DNA from: Comamonadaceae bacterium
GTDB taxonomy: Bacteria; Pseudomonadota; Gammaproteobacteria; Burkholderiales; Burkholderiaceae_C
Reading direction: 5' to 3'
Length of the DNA: 40,579 nt
Assembly: GCA_947476465.1 (NCBI GenBank)
Contig: CANJQN010000038.1
Span: 1 to 40,579, forward strand
The notes under the pieces are model-generated. The model worked only from the letters and a program-made list of their open reading frames with translations. It ran no database searches and was not told where the DNA came from. Below are positions 8,364 to 16,772 of this stretch, one piece after another; position 1 is the stretch's first letter, and each line of letters starts with the position of its first letter. A program made the translations under genes and the position numbers.

Positions 8364-9829
8364 GGTGTGTCTCCGTTGGGTGATGGTTTGAATGTGAATT
8401 CGGTGCGAAGGGCTTCCACCTGCGCCAGGACGGCGGCGCGGGCGGCATGGCTGAAGGGCGGGCGCTGCGCAGCCAGCGCGGCGTCGGCTTGCATCTGATG
8501 GACGATGGTCTTGGCGTTGCTGAAGGTCTTGAAGCCCTCATGCCCGCGGTAGCGGCCGCTGCCGCTGGCGCCGACGCCGCCAAAGGGCAGCTGCTCGAAG
8601 AACAGCTGGCAGCGCACGTCGTTGACCACCATGTTGCCGGCGGCCACGCGCTCGATCACCTGTTCGATCTCGTAGGCGTCGTGGCCGAAGTAGTAGGCCG
8701 ACAAGGGCTGGGGCTGGGCCGCAATCACCGTCAGGGCCTCCTGCAGGCTGTCATAGGGCTGCACGCTGAGCAGGGGGCCGAAGGTCTCTTCCTGCCAGAC
8801 CCGCATGTCGGGGGTGACGTCCATAAACAGGCACAGCGGAAACTTGCGTTGCGGGTGACCGGTCAGCGGCTCATGGGCCGGGTTGACCTCCAGCACGCGG
8901 GCGCCCTTGTGGCGCGCGTCGTCAAGCAACTGGCGCAGCCGCGTGTAGTGCGCATCAGAGGCGATCGAGGTGCAGTCGTCGTTGTCCAGCAGCGTGGGGT
9001 AAAGGCGCGCCGCCTGCGCGGCCATGGCATCGACCAGGGCTTGCTCGCTGCCGCGCGGCACCAGCACATAGTCGGGCGAGACACAGACCTGACCGGCCGA
9101 AGCCATCTTGCCGGTGACGAGACGGGCGGACGTGAGCGCCAGATCGGCGCTGCGGCCGACAATCACGGGGTTGCGGCCGCCCAGCTCCAGCGTGACCGGC
9201 ACCAGGTTCTGTGCCGCCGCCAGGGCCACGTGGCGCGCAGTGGCGGCCGATCCTGTGAACAGCAGGTGATCGAACAGCTGCCGGCTGAAGGCCGCGCCGA
9301 CGGCGGCGTCGCCCTGGACCACAACGACCTCTTCGGGTGAGAAGCTGGCGCAGAACATGCGCTCGATGAGCGCGCTGGTGTGGGGCGTTCCCTCGGGCAC
9401 CTTCAGCATCAGGCGGTTGCCGGCCGCGAAGGCACCGGCCGCCGCCAGCACCCCCATCAGGACAGGGCCGTTCCAGGGGACGATGGCGCCGATCACACCC
9501 AGCGGCTGATAGCGCACCTGGGCGCGTGCGCCGGCCTGTTCCATGGGCGCGGGCAGGGGCACCGGCACCGGCTGCATCCATTCGCGCAGATGGTCGCGGT
9601 TGTAGCGCGCCGCGGCGACCGCGCCCACCACATCACCGGTGCGGGTGGCATGGGCCGAGCGGGTGCCGAAGTCGAGCGACAAGGCCGACACGATCTCGTG
9701 CGCATGCGCCAGCACCATCGCCGCCAGGCGGTCCAGACGCTCGATGCGGGTGGACGCATCGGGCGGTCCGTCGCGCTCAAAGGCGCGGCGCTGACGCTGC
9801 AGGGCCTGCTGCAAGGCTTCAGCGTCCAT
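8360..9829 (-). CDS. Aldehyde dehydrogenase, coniferyl-aldehyde-dehydrogenase-like
   Basis: A 489-residue NAD(P)-dependent aldehyde dehydrogenase. Key residues are visible: VPWNGP with Asn120, FTGSAATA at 191-198 for the cofactor loop, LELGGRNP with the general base Glu215, and GQVCVSPDYVLVP with the catalytic Cys249. The GQVCVSPDY form and the AYYFG and PFGGVGASGSGRYRG blocks resemble the coniferyl-aldehyde dehydrogenase branch. It overlaps the ThDP-enzyme gene upstream by 11 bp and the Bug gene downstream by 4 bp, so the products are made together. A plausible job is oxidation of the aldehyde released by the ThDP enzyme; that link is inferred. Confidence 0.92.
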   Translation of the reverse strand: MDAEALQQALQRQRRAFERDGPPDASTRIERLDRLAAMVLAHAHEIVSALSLDFGTRSAHATRTGDVVGAVAAARYNRDHLREWMQPVPVPLPAPMEQAGARAQVRYQPLGVIGAIVPWNGPVLMGVLAAAGAFAAGNRLMLKVPEGTPHTSALIERMFCASFSPEEVVVVQGDAAVGAAFSRQLFDHLLFTGSAATARHVALAAAQNLVPVTLELGGRNPVIVGRSADLALTSARLVTGKMASAGQVCVSPDYVLVPRGSEQALVDAMAAQAARLYPTLLDNDDCTSIASDAHYTRLRQLLDDARHKGARVLEVNPAHEPLTGHPQRKFPLCLFMDVTPDMRVWQEETFGPLLSVQPYDSLQEALTVIAAQPQPLSAYYFGHDAYEIEQVIERVAAGNMVVNDVRCQLFFEQLPFGGVGASGSGRYRGHEGFKTFSNAKTIVHQMQADAALAAQRPPFSHAARAAVLAQVEALRTEFTFKPSPNGDTP

Positions 9830-11528
9830 AGCGGTCCTGGACGTCGGCGTTGATCCAGCTGGCGCGAGCCGTCGCGAAGGGATGCGGCTCGCGGTGGTTG
9901 GCCTCGGGATCGGTGATCACCTGTACCAGCGCCGTCTTGCCGCTGGCAAAGGCCCTGCGGATCGCCGGCTGCAGGTCTTGCACATGCTCGACGTACTCGC
10001 CATGCCCGCCCATGGCCTGCATCATGAGGTCGTAACGCACAGGCGTGAAGCTCACCTCGATCGGGTGCCCGATGTGGTTCATGTGAGCGGCCATCTCGGC
10101 GCCGAGCGCATGGTCGTCATTGACCAGCACCACGATCGGCAGCCGGTGCCGCACCGCCGTCTCCAGCTCCATGAAGTGAAAGCCCAGCGCGCCGTCGCCG
10201 CTGATCAGGCAGACGGGATGCTCGCGCCCTTGCGCCAGTTGCACGCCCACGGCCTGGGGCAGGCCGCAGCCCAGATGCGAGTAGTGAGCGCCGTAGACGA
10301 AATCCGCGCCGCGTTTTTCGAAGAAGCCGTGCTGGTAGAAGATGGTCAGGCCGCCGTCGAGGACGATGGTGGTGTCGTCCGGGACCGCCTGGCGCGCCTC
10401 CAGCATCATGCGCGACGGATGCAGGGCGCCGCGTTCGGGGATGGCGGCAATGTTGGCCGCCAGCTCGCGGGCCTGAAGCTCTTTCCACGCAGGCAGGCGC
10501 GAATCGCAGGGGCGTTTCGGCGCCGCTGCGAGCAATTGCGCGATGGTCAAGGGCAAGTCCCCCACCAGCGCTACATCCACTGGCCGGTTCACGCCCAGGG
10601 CCACCAAGTCTGTGTCGAGGGCGATCACCTTGCGCTGCGCATCGTTGGCCGCGAACGCCGCCAGCCGGCCGTAGTTGGCGTTCTCGGGAAAGCAGGTTCC
10701 CACCGCCAGCACCACATCCGATGCGGCGATGGCCGCCTGCCCGGCTTCGCTCTGGAACATCAAGGCCTGGGGGTGGGCGGCTGGCACCACACCGCTGCCG
10801 GCGAAGGTGGTCACAACCGGGCAGCCCAGTTTTTCCGCCAGCGCGATCAGTGCACTCTGACACCGCTGGTGCTGCACTGCTTCGCCGGCCAGCAGCAGCG
10901 GCCGTGCGGCGCTCTTGAGCAGTGCGCACGCCGCGGCCACCGCGCTATTGGGCGCGGCTTGCGCACTGGCACGGTAGCGCGAGGGTGGCACCAGGGCAGG
11001 GAAGTCCCACTCCTGAATGTGCATCATGCTGTCGTATTCGATGTACACCGGCCCTGGCGTGCCCGAGACGGCCTGGCGGAACGCCTGCCGCACTGCGTCG
11101 TCGATCTCGGCCGGATGGCGCACAACGACGGCGAACTTGCAGATCTGCGCGAACAGCGGCTCCATCGGGGCTGACAGCCATTGGCCGCGCCGGATGGCCT
11201 GCGCGGCGCCCTGGTGACGGCGCGCGCCGAAGATGATCACCGGCACATGCTCGCGCGAGGCGGCCACTGCGGCGGGCAGCAGGTTGGCCACGCCCGGACC
11301 CATGGCGCCGAAGGCCGCCTGGGGACGCCCGGTCACGGCGTAGTAGCCCATGGCCGCAAACACGGCGCTGGCCTCGTGGCGTGGGCCGACCGTGTGCATG
11401 CCCGCGCGTTCGGCATGCAGCAGCACGTCGCGTGTGGTGATGTCGCCCTGGGAAAAAACAGCTTGCACGCCTTCCTGCCGCAACAGCTCGACGATGCGCC
11501 GGCCCATGCTCATACGGGTGAGGGTCAT
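9819..11528 (-). CDS. Thiamine diphosphate-dependent enzyme (acetolactate synthase/benzoylformate decarboxylase superfamily)
   Basis: A 569-residue three-domain ThDP enzyme. The cofactor-activating glutamate is Glu52 in GPRHEASAVFAAMGY. The ThDP/Mg motif begins at GDG 444-446 and ends at Asn470 (GDG-x23-N). A central domain near 190-335 has the usual Rossmann-like pattern (RPLLLAGEAV). The family includes 2-oxoacid decarboxylases, acetolactate synthase and sulfoacetaldehyde acetyltransferase; the sequence does not settle which reaction occurs. It lies between an alpha/beta hydrolase gene (3-bp gap) and an aldehyde dehydrogenase (11-bp overlap), favouring a decarboxylase or lyase that yields an aldehyde. 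A second ATG at 11513 is a possible start. Confidence 0.9.
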   Translation of the reverse strand: MTLTRMSMGRRIVELLRQEGVQAVFSQGDITTRDVLLHAERAGMHTVGPRHEASAVFAAMGYYAVTGRPQAAFGAMGPGVANLLPAAVAASREHVPVIIFGARRHQGAAQAIRRGQWLSAPMEPLFAQICKFAVVVRHPAEIDDAVRQAFRQAVSGTPGPVYIEYDSMMHIQEWDFPALVPPSRYRASAQAAPNSAVAAACALLKSAARPLLLAGEAVQHQRCQSALIALAEKLGCPVVTTFAGSGVVPAAHPQALMFQSEAGQAAIAASDVVLAVGTCFPENANYGRLAAFAANDAQRKVIALDTDLVALGVNRPVDVALVGDLPLTIAQLLAAAPKRPCDSRLPAWKELQARELAANIAAIPERGALHPSRMMLEARQAVPDDTTIVLDGGLTIFYQHGFFEKRGADFVYGAHYSHLGCGLPQAVGVQLAQGREHPVCLISGDGALGFHFMELETAVRHRLPIVVLVNDDHALGAEMAAHMNHIGHPIEVSFTPVRYDLMMQAMGGHGEYVEHVQDLQPAIRRAFASGKTALVQVITDPEANHREPHPFATARASWINADVQDRYGR

Positions 11529-11531
11529 GGC

Positions 11532-12350
11532 TCAGGCGTTCTTGACGTGCAGGAGAAATTCACTGAGCACCCGATTGAACTCTTCTGGCTTTTCCAGGTT
11601 GATCAGATGCCCGGCCCCGTTGATCTCCACCAGGCGAGCTGCGGGAATGGCGGCCGCCAACTCGCGCATCTGCGCCAGTGGGGCGACGGTGTCCTCGTCG
11701 GAGCCGACCACCAGCACGGGTACCTGGATGCTGGAAAGCTCGAGCATCGGCGGCACGCGCATGCGCGCTTCCATGACCTTGAAATAAGAGTCGGGCCGCA
11801 CCTTGCGCAGGCTGGCCATCACCTGCTCGCGTGCCTGCGCGCTGGCGGCCTTGCCGATCAACGACGGCGCGAGCGATTCGGCCAGGGCCTGCGGGCCGCC
11901 GCGGCGAAGCGGTTCCAGGCGCTCACGGATAAAGGCTTCGCGCCGGGCCGGCGCAAGCAGCGGCTCGGCCGCCGAGCGGCACGCCACCAGCGCCAGGCTG
12001 GCCACGCGTTCGGGGGCCCGGGCATACAGGGCCTGCGCCACCAGCCCGCCCATGGACAGGCCCACGACATGGGCCCGGCGGGCGCCCAGCGTGTCCAGCA
12101 CGCGCAAGACGTCGTCCACGAACCCGGTGAACTCGAAGTCGTCGTCGATGCCATCGCTGTCGCCGTAGCCGCGCAGGTCGATGGCCACCGCACGGAAGGA
12201 TGCGCGGCAGTGCGCCAGCTGCCCCTCCCAATTGCGGCGGTTGCCCCCGATCCCGTGCAGGAACATCAGGACCTCGCCATCACCACTGACCTCATAGGCG
12301 ATCGAGGGGTGTCCCCCGGTTCGCTGGAACCGCTGCGTTTCTGTGCTCAT
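11532..12350 (-). CDS. Alpha/beta hydrolase
   Basis: A 272-residue single-domain alpha/beta hydrolase, close in form to the 3-oxoadipate enol-lactonase/MhpC-like group. The oxyanion-loop motif LHGIGGNRRNWE is at 31-42, the nucleophile Ser99 lies in VGLSMGG, the acid is probably Asp220 in GSDEDTVAP, and His248 is in NGAGHL. It should cleave an ester, lactone or C-C bond of a catabolic intermediate. It is the first gene of the hydrolase, ThDP enzyme, ALDH and Bug operon and is divergent from the MmgE/PrpD gene across 257 bp. No good ribosome site precedes the ATG. Confidence 0.88.
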   Translation of the reverse strand: MSTETQRFQRTGGHPSIAYEVSGDGEVLMFLHGIGGNRRNWEGQLAHCRASFRAVAIDLRGYGDSDGIDDDFEFTGFVDDVLRVLDTLGARRAHVVGLSMGGLVAQALYARAPERVASLALVACRSAAEPLLAPARREAFIRERLEPLRRGGPQALAESLAPSLIGKAASAQAREQVMASLRKVRPDSYFKVMEARMRVPPMLELSSIQVPVLVVGSDEDTVAPLAQMRELAAAIPAARLVEINGAGHLINLEKPEEFNRVLSEFLLHVKNA

Positions 12351-12517
12351 TGGGGCGGCAGTATGCCATCGGCATGGCGCCGGCCCTGTCGCCGCAATTC
12401 ATGCCGCGTCGTGGTGTGCACGTCGGCCAGGCACCCGGGCAAGCTCGCGCTGAAGGCCTGCGAGGCGTGGCCAGCAAGGCAGCCGAGCAGGGGCATAGGC
12501 GCTAAGGCGGTCTCCGT

Positions 12518-12526
12518 TGGTACAAT
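12518..12526 (+). promoter_or_regulatory. Extended -10 promoter of the MmgE/PrpD cluster
   Basis: The sequence TGGTACAAT matches the extended -10 form TGnTATAAT at eight of nine positions. No convincing -35 hexamer is seen at the usual distance, which fits an extended -10 promoter. A start near 12533 would place the adjacent double inverted repeat at about +7, suited to repression. Confidence 0.5.
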
Positions 12527-12538
12527 CGTTGCAAATCA

Positions 12539-12563
12539 GGAATGGCATTCCATTCATTGGAAT
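12539..12563 (+). promoter_or_regulatory. Double GGAA/TTCC operator, probably for the IclR regulator
   Basis: Two overlapping perfect inverted repeats are present: GGAATG-G-CATTCC (12539-12551) and ATTCCA-TTCAT-TGGAAT (12547-12563). The first fits the GGAA-N5-TTCC spacing known for IclR operators such as E. coli aceBAK. An IclR-family gene lies at 17737-18540 at the end of the same cluster. The site lies between the alpha/beta-hydrolase operon and the MmgE/PrpD operon and could control both. Assigning it to that regulator is inference. Confidence 0.55.
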
Positions 12564-12607
12564 ATTAGGCCTTGACGTGCCTCAAACCACAAATATTTCC
12601 AGCAAGG

Positions 12608-14086
12608 ATGCTTGTGAAGACCGCCCCCTCCATCAGCCGACAGTTTGCCCGCTGGGCAGCCGAGCTCCAGTACCGGGACCTCCCCCCGGTGGTCGTGGAC
12701 AAGGTCAAGGCCCTGCTGCTGCATGCCCTGGCCGGCGGCGTGCTGGGTTCGGCCTCGCCCTCGGCTCGCCGCCTGGTGGCCCTGACCTTGGCCGAGGAGG
12801 GCAAGGCCGATGGCGCCAGCGTGTTCAGCGGGCCGCGCAAGGCCAGCCGTATTGGCGCCGCCTTTGCCAATGCGGAGTTGATTCACGCGTCCTTTCTGTT
12901 CGACTCCTACCGGATGCTCACCCACCCGGGCCCAGTGCTCGTGCCAGCCGCTTTGGCGAACGCCGAGCTGGAAGGCCGAAGCGGGCAAGACCTGATCGTG
13001 GCACTGGCGGTCGGCTACGAATTCGTGTGCCGCCTGGCGGACGACTTCATCCCCAGCACGGCGGCGCGCGGGTTCCGCCCGAGCCCGATTTACAGCACCC
13101 TTGGCGCGGCGCTGGTGTCCGGCAAGCTGATGGGGCTGTCAGAGGACGCCCTGGCGTCGACGATCGCCCTGGCCGCCAATTTCGCGTCGGGTCTGAACGA
13201 GGGGCCGCGTGCCGGCGGCAACGACCTGCTGATGCACGAGCCCCAGGCCGCCCGCAATGGCGTGTTCGCCGCGATGATGGGCCGCGCCGGAAACATCAAA
13301 GGAGCCGAGCAGGTGATCGAAGGCCCGGCGGGCTTCTACAACGCGTTCACCGGCAGCGGTGCCGGGCGCCTGACGTACAGCTTCAAGGGCCAGGAAGTGG
13401 TCGACATGGCGTCGATCACCGATGGCTTGGGGCAGCACTACAAGATGCTGTCGCTGATGTACCGCATCTATCCCTGCCCCGGCTACAACCAGCCGGTGAT
13501 CGAGCTGGTGCGCGAGATGACACAGCAGCACACGGTGGCGCCGCAAGACATCGAAGCCATCGAGGTGGCCATGAACCGCATCGAGACGCTCTACCCAAGC
13601 CCCGCGTTTCCGCGGTTTTCCGACTGGCAGCAGCCGCGCGCGGGGGAATCCACCCACTTCTTTGCCGCCTACGCCGCGGTCCATGGCGGATTTCCGGTGG
13701 CGGGGACGTCCGGCCGCTTTCCGTTCGGTGAGCATCTGCTGCACGACCCGCAGGTGCTGGCATTGATGGCGCGCGTGCGCCTGGTGCCACAGGACGAGCG
13801 GGCGATGTTCTCGCCGGCGGTGTCCATTCGCATGAAAGACGGCACCGTCCATGAAGGCAGCTATCCCTACGAGCGCATGGTCTGGACCTTCGACGAACTC
13901 GCCGGCCGGCTGTCGGCCTGCGTGCCCGGTTTTCCGACGGGGCAGGCGGGGCTGGACGCCATTGTGCGCATCGCGCGGCAGGCCGATGAAATCACAAACA
14001 TGCAGGCCATCTTTGATGAGATGAATGCCTGTGCAGCGTCTGGCGATGCGGAGCTAAGCGCGATGCAACCCGTTCAGAAACCTTGA
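12608..14086 (+). CDS. MmgE/PrpD family protein
   Basis: A 492-residue MmgE/PrpD protein, full length for the family, which includes 2-methylcitrate dehydratase, cis-aconitate decarboxylase and other hydro-lyases of tricarboxylates. Visible blocks are RQFARWAAELQYRDLPP near the start, IGAAFANAELIHASFLFDSY, YNAFTGSGAG, MLSLMYRIYPCPGYNQP and a C-terminal DELAGRLSACVPGFPTGQAG. ATG 12608 is used, but GTG 12614 has AAGGA at an ideal distance and may be the true start. It heads a plus-strand operon with a Bug receptor and an enolase-superfamily enzyme, suggesting breakdown of a branched or cyclic di- or tricarboxylate. A decayed copy of its C-terminal 60 codons is at 16568. Confidence 0.9.
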   Translation: MLVKTAPSISRQFARWAAELQYRDLPPVVVDKVKALLLHALAGGVLGSASPSARRLVALTLAEEGKADGASVFSGPRKASRIGAAFANAELIHASFLFDSYRMLTHPGPVLVPAALANAELEGRSGQDLIVALAVGYEFVCRLADDFIPSTAARGFRPSPIYSTLGAALVSGKLMGLSEDALASTIALAANFASGLNEGPRAGGNDLLMHEPQAARNGVFAAMMGRAGNIKGAEQVIEGPAGFYNAFTGSGAGRLTYSFKGQEVVDMASITDGLGQHYKMLSLMYRIYPCPGYNQPVIELVREMTQQHTVAPQDIEAIEVAMNRIETLYPSPAFPRFSDWQQPRAGESTHFFAAYAAVHGGFPVAGTSGRFPFGEHLLHDPQVLALMARVRLVPQDERAMFSPAVSIRMKDGTVHEGSYPYERMVWTFDELAGRLSACVPGFPTGQAGLDAIVRIARQADEITNMQAIFDEMNACAASGDAELSAMQPVQKP

Positions 14087-14144
14087 TTGCGCATTTGAGC
14101 GATCGGCAAGACGGCAGTTGACTATGCGATTGTCGAAATTCACA

Positions 14145-14165
14145 CTCGGGCTCCTTGGGCCCGAG
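14145..14165 (+). other. Intercistronic hairpin
   Basis: A perfect 7-bp stem, CTCGGGC (14145-14151) with GCCCGAG (14159-14165) and a 7-base loop, lies between the MmgE/PrpD stop and the Bug start. There is no T-run, so it is not a classical terminator. It may stabilise or tune the downstream transcript, as often seen before abundant binding-protein genes. Confidence 0.4.
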
Positions 14166-14192
14166 GGCACACGAAACGATAGGACAAGCTTG

Positions 14193-15152
14193 ATGAAACT
14201 ATTTCGCTTTACCGCGGCAATCGCTTTGATGTGTGTTGCAGCCAGCGCCGTCGCGCAATATCCGTCCAAGCCGGTGCGCATCGTCAATCCATTTGCCGCG
14301 GGCGGCGGTGGCGACACCGCGTCGCGTATCGTCGCGCAGAAGGTCTCGGAGAACACTGGCAAGGCGTTTGTGGTGGAGAACCGAGTCGGAGCCGGCGGTC
14401 GCGTCGGCTACGAAATAGGGGCGCGTGCTCCCGCAGACGGATATACGCTCATTGCCAGCGATACGACGTATACGATGATGCCCGGGCTGTACGGCGGCTA
14501 TCCATGGGGCAATGACCTGGACTTGGCCCCGGTCACCATCCTGATGACAACACCATTTGTCATCGTGGCCAATCCCAAGCTCAAGATCACGACCGTCAAG
14601 GAACTGATCGAACTGGCCAAGTCGCAACCCGGCAAATTCAACTATGGGTCGGCGGGAATCGGCAGTATCAACCATATCAGCAGCGAACTGCTCAATCGGG
14701 AAGCGGGAATCGACATCGCCCACGTGCCGTACAAGGGCATGGGCGACGCGATCACCGGTATGCTGACCGGTTCGGTCGATGTCCTCGTGCTCGGCATCAT
14801 CGCGGCTTCGCCTCACATCGCGAGCGGCAAGATGATTCCCCTGGCCGTCACTGCGACTAAGCGCTCGCCGGCCTTGCCAGCCGTGCCTTCGGTTGTGGAG
14901 GCCGGGCTTCCTGGTTATCTGGCGGGGAACTGGTTTGGTTGGTCCGCGCCAAAGGGCACGCCCAAAGAAGTCGTCGACTACCTTCAGCGCGAAGTGGTGA
15001 AGGCGCTCGCGGCGCCGGACGTCAGGGATCGGGTTCTCGCGCTGGGCTCCGACCCATCCGGCATTGCGCCGGCCGAGTTCGAAGTAGTGGTGCGCAATGA
15101 CCTCAAGCGCTGGACCGAAGTGATCCGCGCGGCCGGGATCAAGGCGCAATAG
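14193..15152 (+). CDS. Bug/TctC family receptor
   Basis: A 319-residue periplasmic receptor with signal peptide (to about residue 21, AASAVAQ). Bug motifs are YPSKPVRIVNPFAAGGGGD, ENRVGAGGRVGYE, ADGYTLI, FNYGSAGIGS and GWSAPKGTPKEVVDYL. ATG 14193 is used because AGGA lies 8 bases upstream and the signal peptide starts there, although the frame is open further upstream. It is more like the Bug protein at 16773 than the one at 7401: both share a YTMxPGLYG segment after the DGYTL motif, NWFGxxAPKGTP, and an almost identical C-terminal tail (VRNDL, AGIK). It should bind the substrate of the surrounding MmgE/PrpD and enolase-like enzymes. Confidence 0.93.
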   Translation: MKLFRFTAAIALMCVAASAVAQYPSKPVRIVNPFAAGGGGDTASRIVAQKVSENTGKAFVVENRVGAGGRVGYEIGARAPADGYTLIASDTTYTMMPGLYGGYPWGNDLDLAPVTILMTTPFVIVANPKLKITTVKELIELAKSQPGKFNYGSAGIGSINHISSELLNREAGIDIAHVPYKGMGDAITGMLTGSVDVLVLGIIAASPHIASGKMIPLAVTATKRSPALPAVPSVVEAGLPGYLAGNWFGWSAPKGTPKEVVDYLQREVVKALAAPDVRDRVLALGSDPSGIAPAEFEVVVRNDLKRWTEVIRAAGIKAQ

Positions 15153-15191
15153 TTCCGTCCCAGCCGACACATTAACAATCACCCTCCAAAT

Positions 15192-16349
15192 ATGTTACGC
15201 ATTCAGAACGTCGAGCTGCGCACGGCCACGATTCCGCGCAAAAGCGCATTCGAAATCGCGCGTGGAACTTTTGTAGCCGCCCACCGTACGTTCGTGCGCG
15301 TGACGCTCGAAGACGGATCCATTGGATATGGCGAGTGCGGCACGCTCGAAGGCAAGGGGGAACGCGGCGCCGTGGCCGTCTATGCCGAAGAGACGCAGCA
15401 GAGCAGCCACGCGGTGCTGGCCCAGCAGATCGGGCCCGTCGTCATCGGCATGGACGCGACCAATATCGCCGACGTCCATCGCGCAATCGCCGAAGTGACG
15501 TTGATGAATCCACAGGCACGCGCTGGCATCGATATCGCGATCCACGATGCGGTGGGCAAATCGCTTCGAGTGCCTGTTTACATGCTTCTCGGAGGGTCGT
15601 ATCGCAGCAAGATTGCCCTGGCGCAGTCCGTGGGCGTGCGCACCGACCAAGAGTGCGTGGAGTCCGCGCAACGCGTCATCGACGACGGCTTTCATGTCAT
15701 CAAGCTAAAAGGCGGGCGGAACATACACGATGACGTGCGGCGCATCGAGCTGATCCGAAAAGCCGTCGGGGACCAATTTCCGATCCGGCTCGATGCGAAT
15801 GCCGGCTATCGCACATACGACGAGATCATCCTGGCGCTGGCGCGCGCGCAGGCGCTGGGCTTGAACGAGCTCGAGCAGCCCCTGGGCCGCTTCGACCTGC
15901 ACGGGATGAAGCGCCTGGCGGCGGATCTGCTCACGCCCGTGATCGCGGACGAGTCTGTGTTCTTCGCACACGATGCGCTGAACCTGATCCGCATGGATGG
16001 GGCCGATGCCATCAACATCAAGGTGCAGAAGGCGGGTGGACTGCACGCTGCCATTCGCATCGACCACATAGCGAACGCAGCGAAAGTGGGCGTGCTGGTC
16101 GGTGCGGTCCAAGAAACCGGGATCGGAACCGCGGCGTCCTTGCACCTGGCCGCCGCCTGTCGGACGTTGGGCTACGCGTCCGACTGCCGCACTCACTTGG
16201 TGTTCGAGCACACGCTGTTGCGCAACACACTGGTCATCAAGGATGGCTTCGCGCATGTTCCGGATGGTCCAGGACTCGGAATCGAGGTGGACGAAGCCGC
16301 GCTCGCGCGGTACGCGGATGGGCCTTGGACCGCAGTTGGTCATCGATGA
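15192..16349 (+). CDS. Enolase-superfamily enzyme, muconate-lactonizing subgroup
   Basis: A 385-residue protein with the capping domain (1-125) and TIM barrel of the mandelate racemase/muconate lactonizing enzyme family. The catalytic KxK pair is Lys171-Leu-Lys173 in HVIKLKGG. Metal ligands are Asp201 (LDANAGY), Glu228 (ELEQP) and Asp253 (IADES), and the opposite lysine is Lys277 (INIKVQKAGG). All residues needed for proton abstraction and Mg binding are present, so it should be active as a cycloisomerase, racemase, epimerase or dehydratase on a carboxylate. It follows the Bug gene by 39 bp. The exact substrate is open; the context points to the compound processed by the MmgE/PrpD protein. 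Confidence 0.9.
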   Translation: MLRIQNVELRTATIPRKSAFEIARGTFVAAHRTFVRVTLEDGSIGYGECGTLEGKGERGAVAVYAEETQQSSHAVLAQQIGPVVIGMDATNIADVHRAIAEVTLMNPQARAGIDIAIHDAVGKSLRVPVYMLLGGSYRSKIALAQSVGVRTDQECVESAQRVIDDGFHVIKLKGGRNIHDDVRRIELIRKAVGDQFPIRLDANAGYRTYDEIILALARAQALGLNELEQPLGRFDLHGMKRLAADLLTPVIADESVFFAHDALNLIRMDGADAINIKVQKAGGLHAAIRIDHIANAAKVGVLVGAVQETGIGTAASLHLAAACRTLGYASDCRTHLVFEHTLLRNTLVIKDGFAHVPDGPGLGIEVDEAALARYADGPWTAVGHR

Positions 16350-16374
16350 CTTGCACGAGGAAATCGGCGTTGCG

Positions 16375-16524
16375 ATGACTAGCGCTTCATTCGCTCCGCG
16401 CTACCTCGCCCATGAGCTCGCCGAGTATGCGCTGGCGCTGCGCGATCAACTCGATGCTCTCCCTGCATTGTCGGATGTGGCGCCGCTGGCGCGCTCGCTT
16501 GGGCCGACCCGGTCATCGGGTTGA
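16375..16524 (+). other. Possible decayed N-terminal fragment of an MmgE/PrpD gene
   Basis: After the enolase-like gene stops, one frame reads LAHELAEYALALRDQ, which resembles the conserved opening of MmgE/PrpD proteins (L-A-x-YALALR). It runs into a stop at 16524 and lies in a different frame from the clear MmgE/PrpD tail at 16568. It may be the front end of the same broken gene with its middle deleted. The match is short and the call is weak. Confidence 0.25.
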
Positions 16525-16567
16525 AGTTCGGCTGCTCGCTGGCAACCTCTTGGCCAAGTGGCTCATC

Positions 16568-16750
16568 GGCCGACTGTCGCCCTGCTTGCCTGGTTTTCCG
16601 ACTGGGCAGGTCGGGCTGGACGGCATCGTCCGCATTGCGCGGCACATGGATGAACTCACAACCGTGCAGGTCCGCTACGATGAGATGAAGGCCTGCGCCG
16701 CTTCTTGGGATGCGGAACTCACCACAATGACACCCGTCCAAAAACTTTGA
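16568..16750 (+). pseudogene. Remnant of a second MmgE/PrpD gene (C-terminal 60 codons)
   Basis: This 183-base stretch encodes GRLSPCLPGFPTGQVG through to TPVQKL and a stop. It aligns without gaps to the last 183 bases of the intact MmgE/PrpD gene (13904-14086); by hand count 42 of 60 residues are identical. The rest of the gene is absent: upstream homology stops abruptly at the Gly codon. As in the intact copy, it is followed directly by a Bug receptor gene. I infer a duplicated MmgE/PrpD-Bug unit whose enzyme half was deleted. Confidence 0.8.
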
Positions 16751-16772
16751 TCACGCACAACAGGAGCAAACC

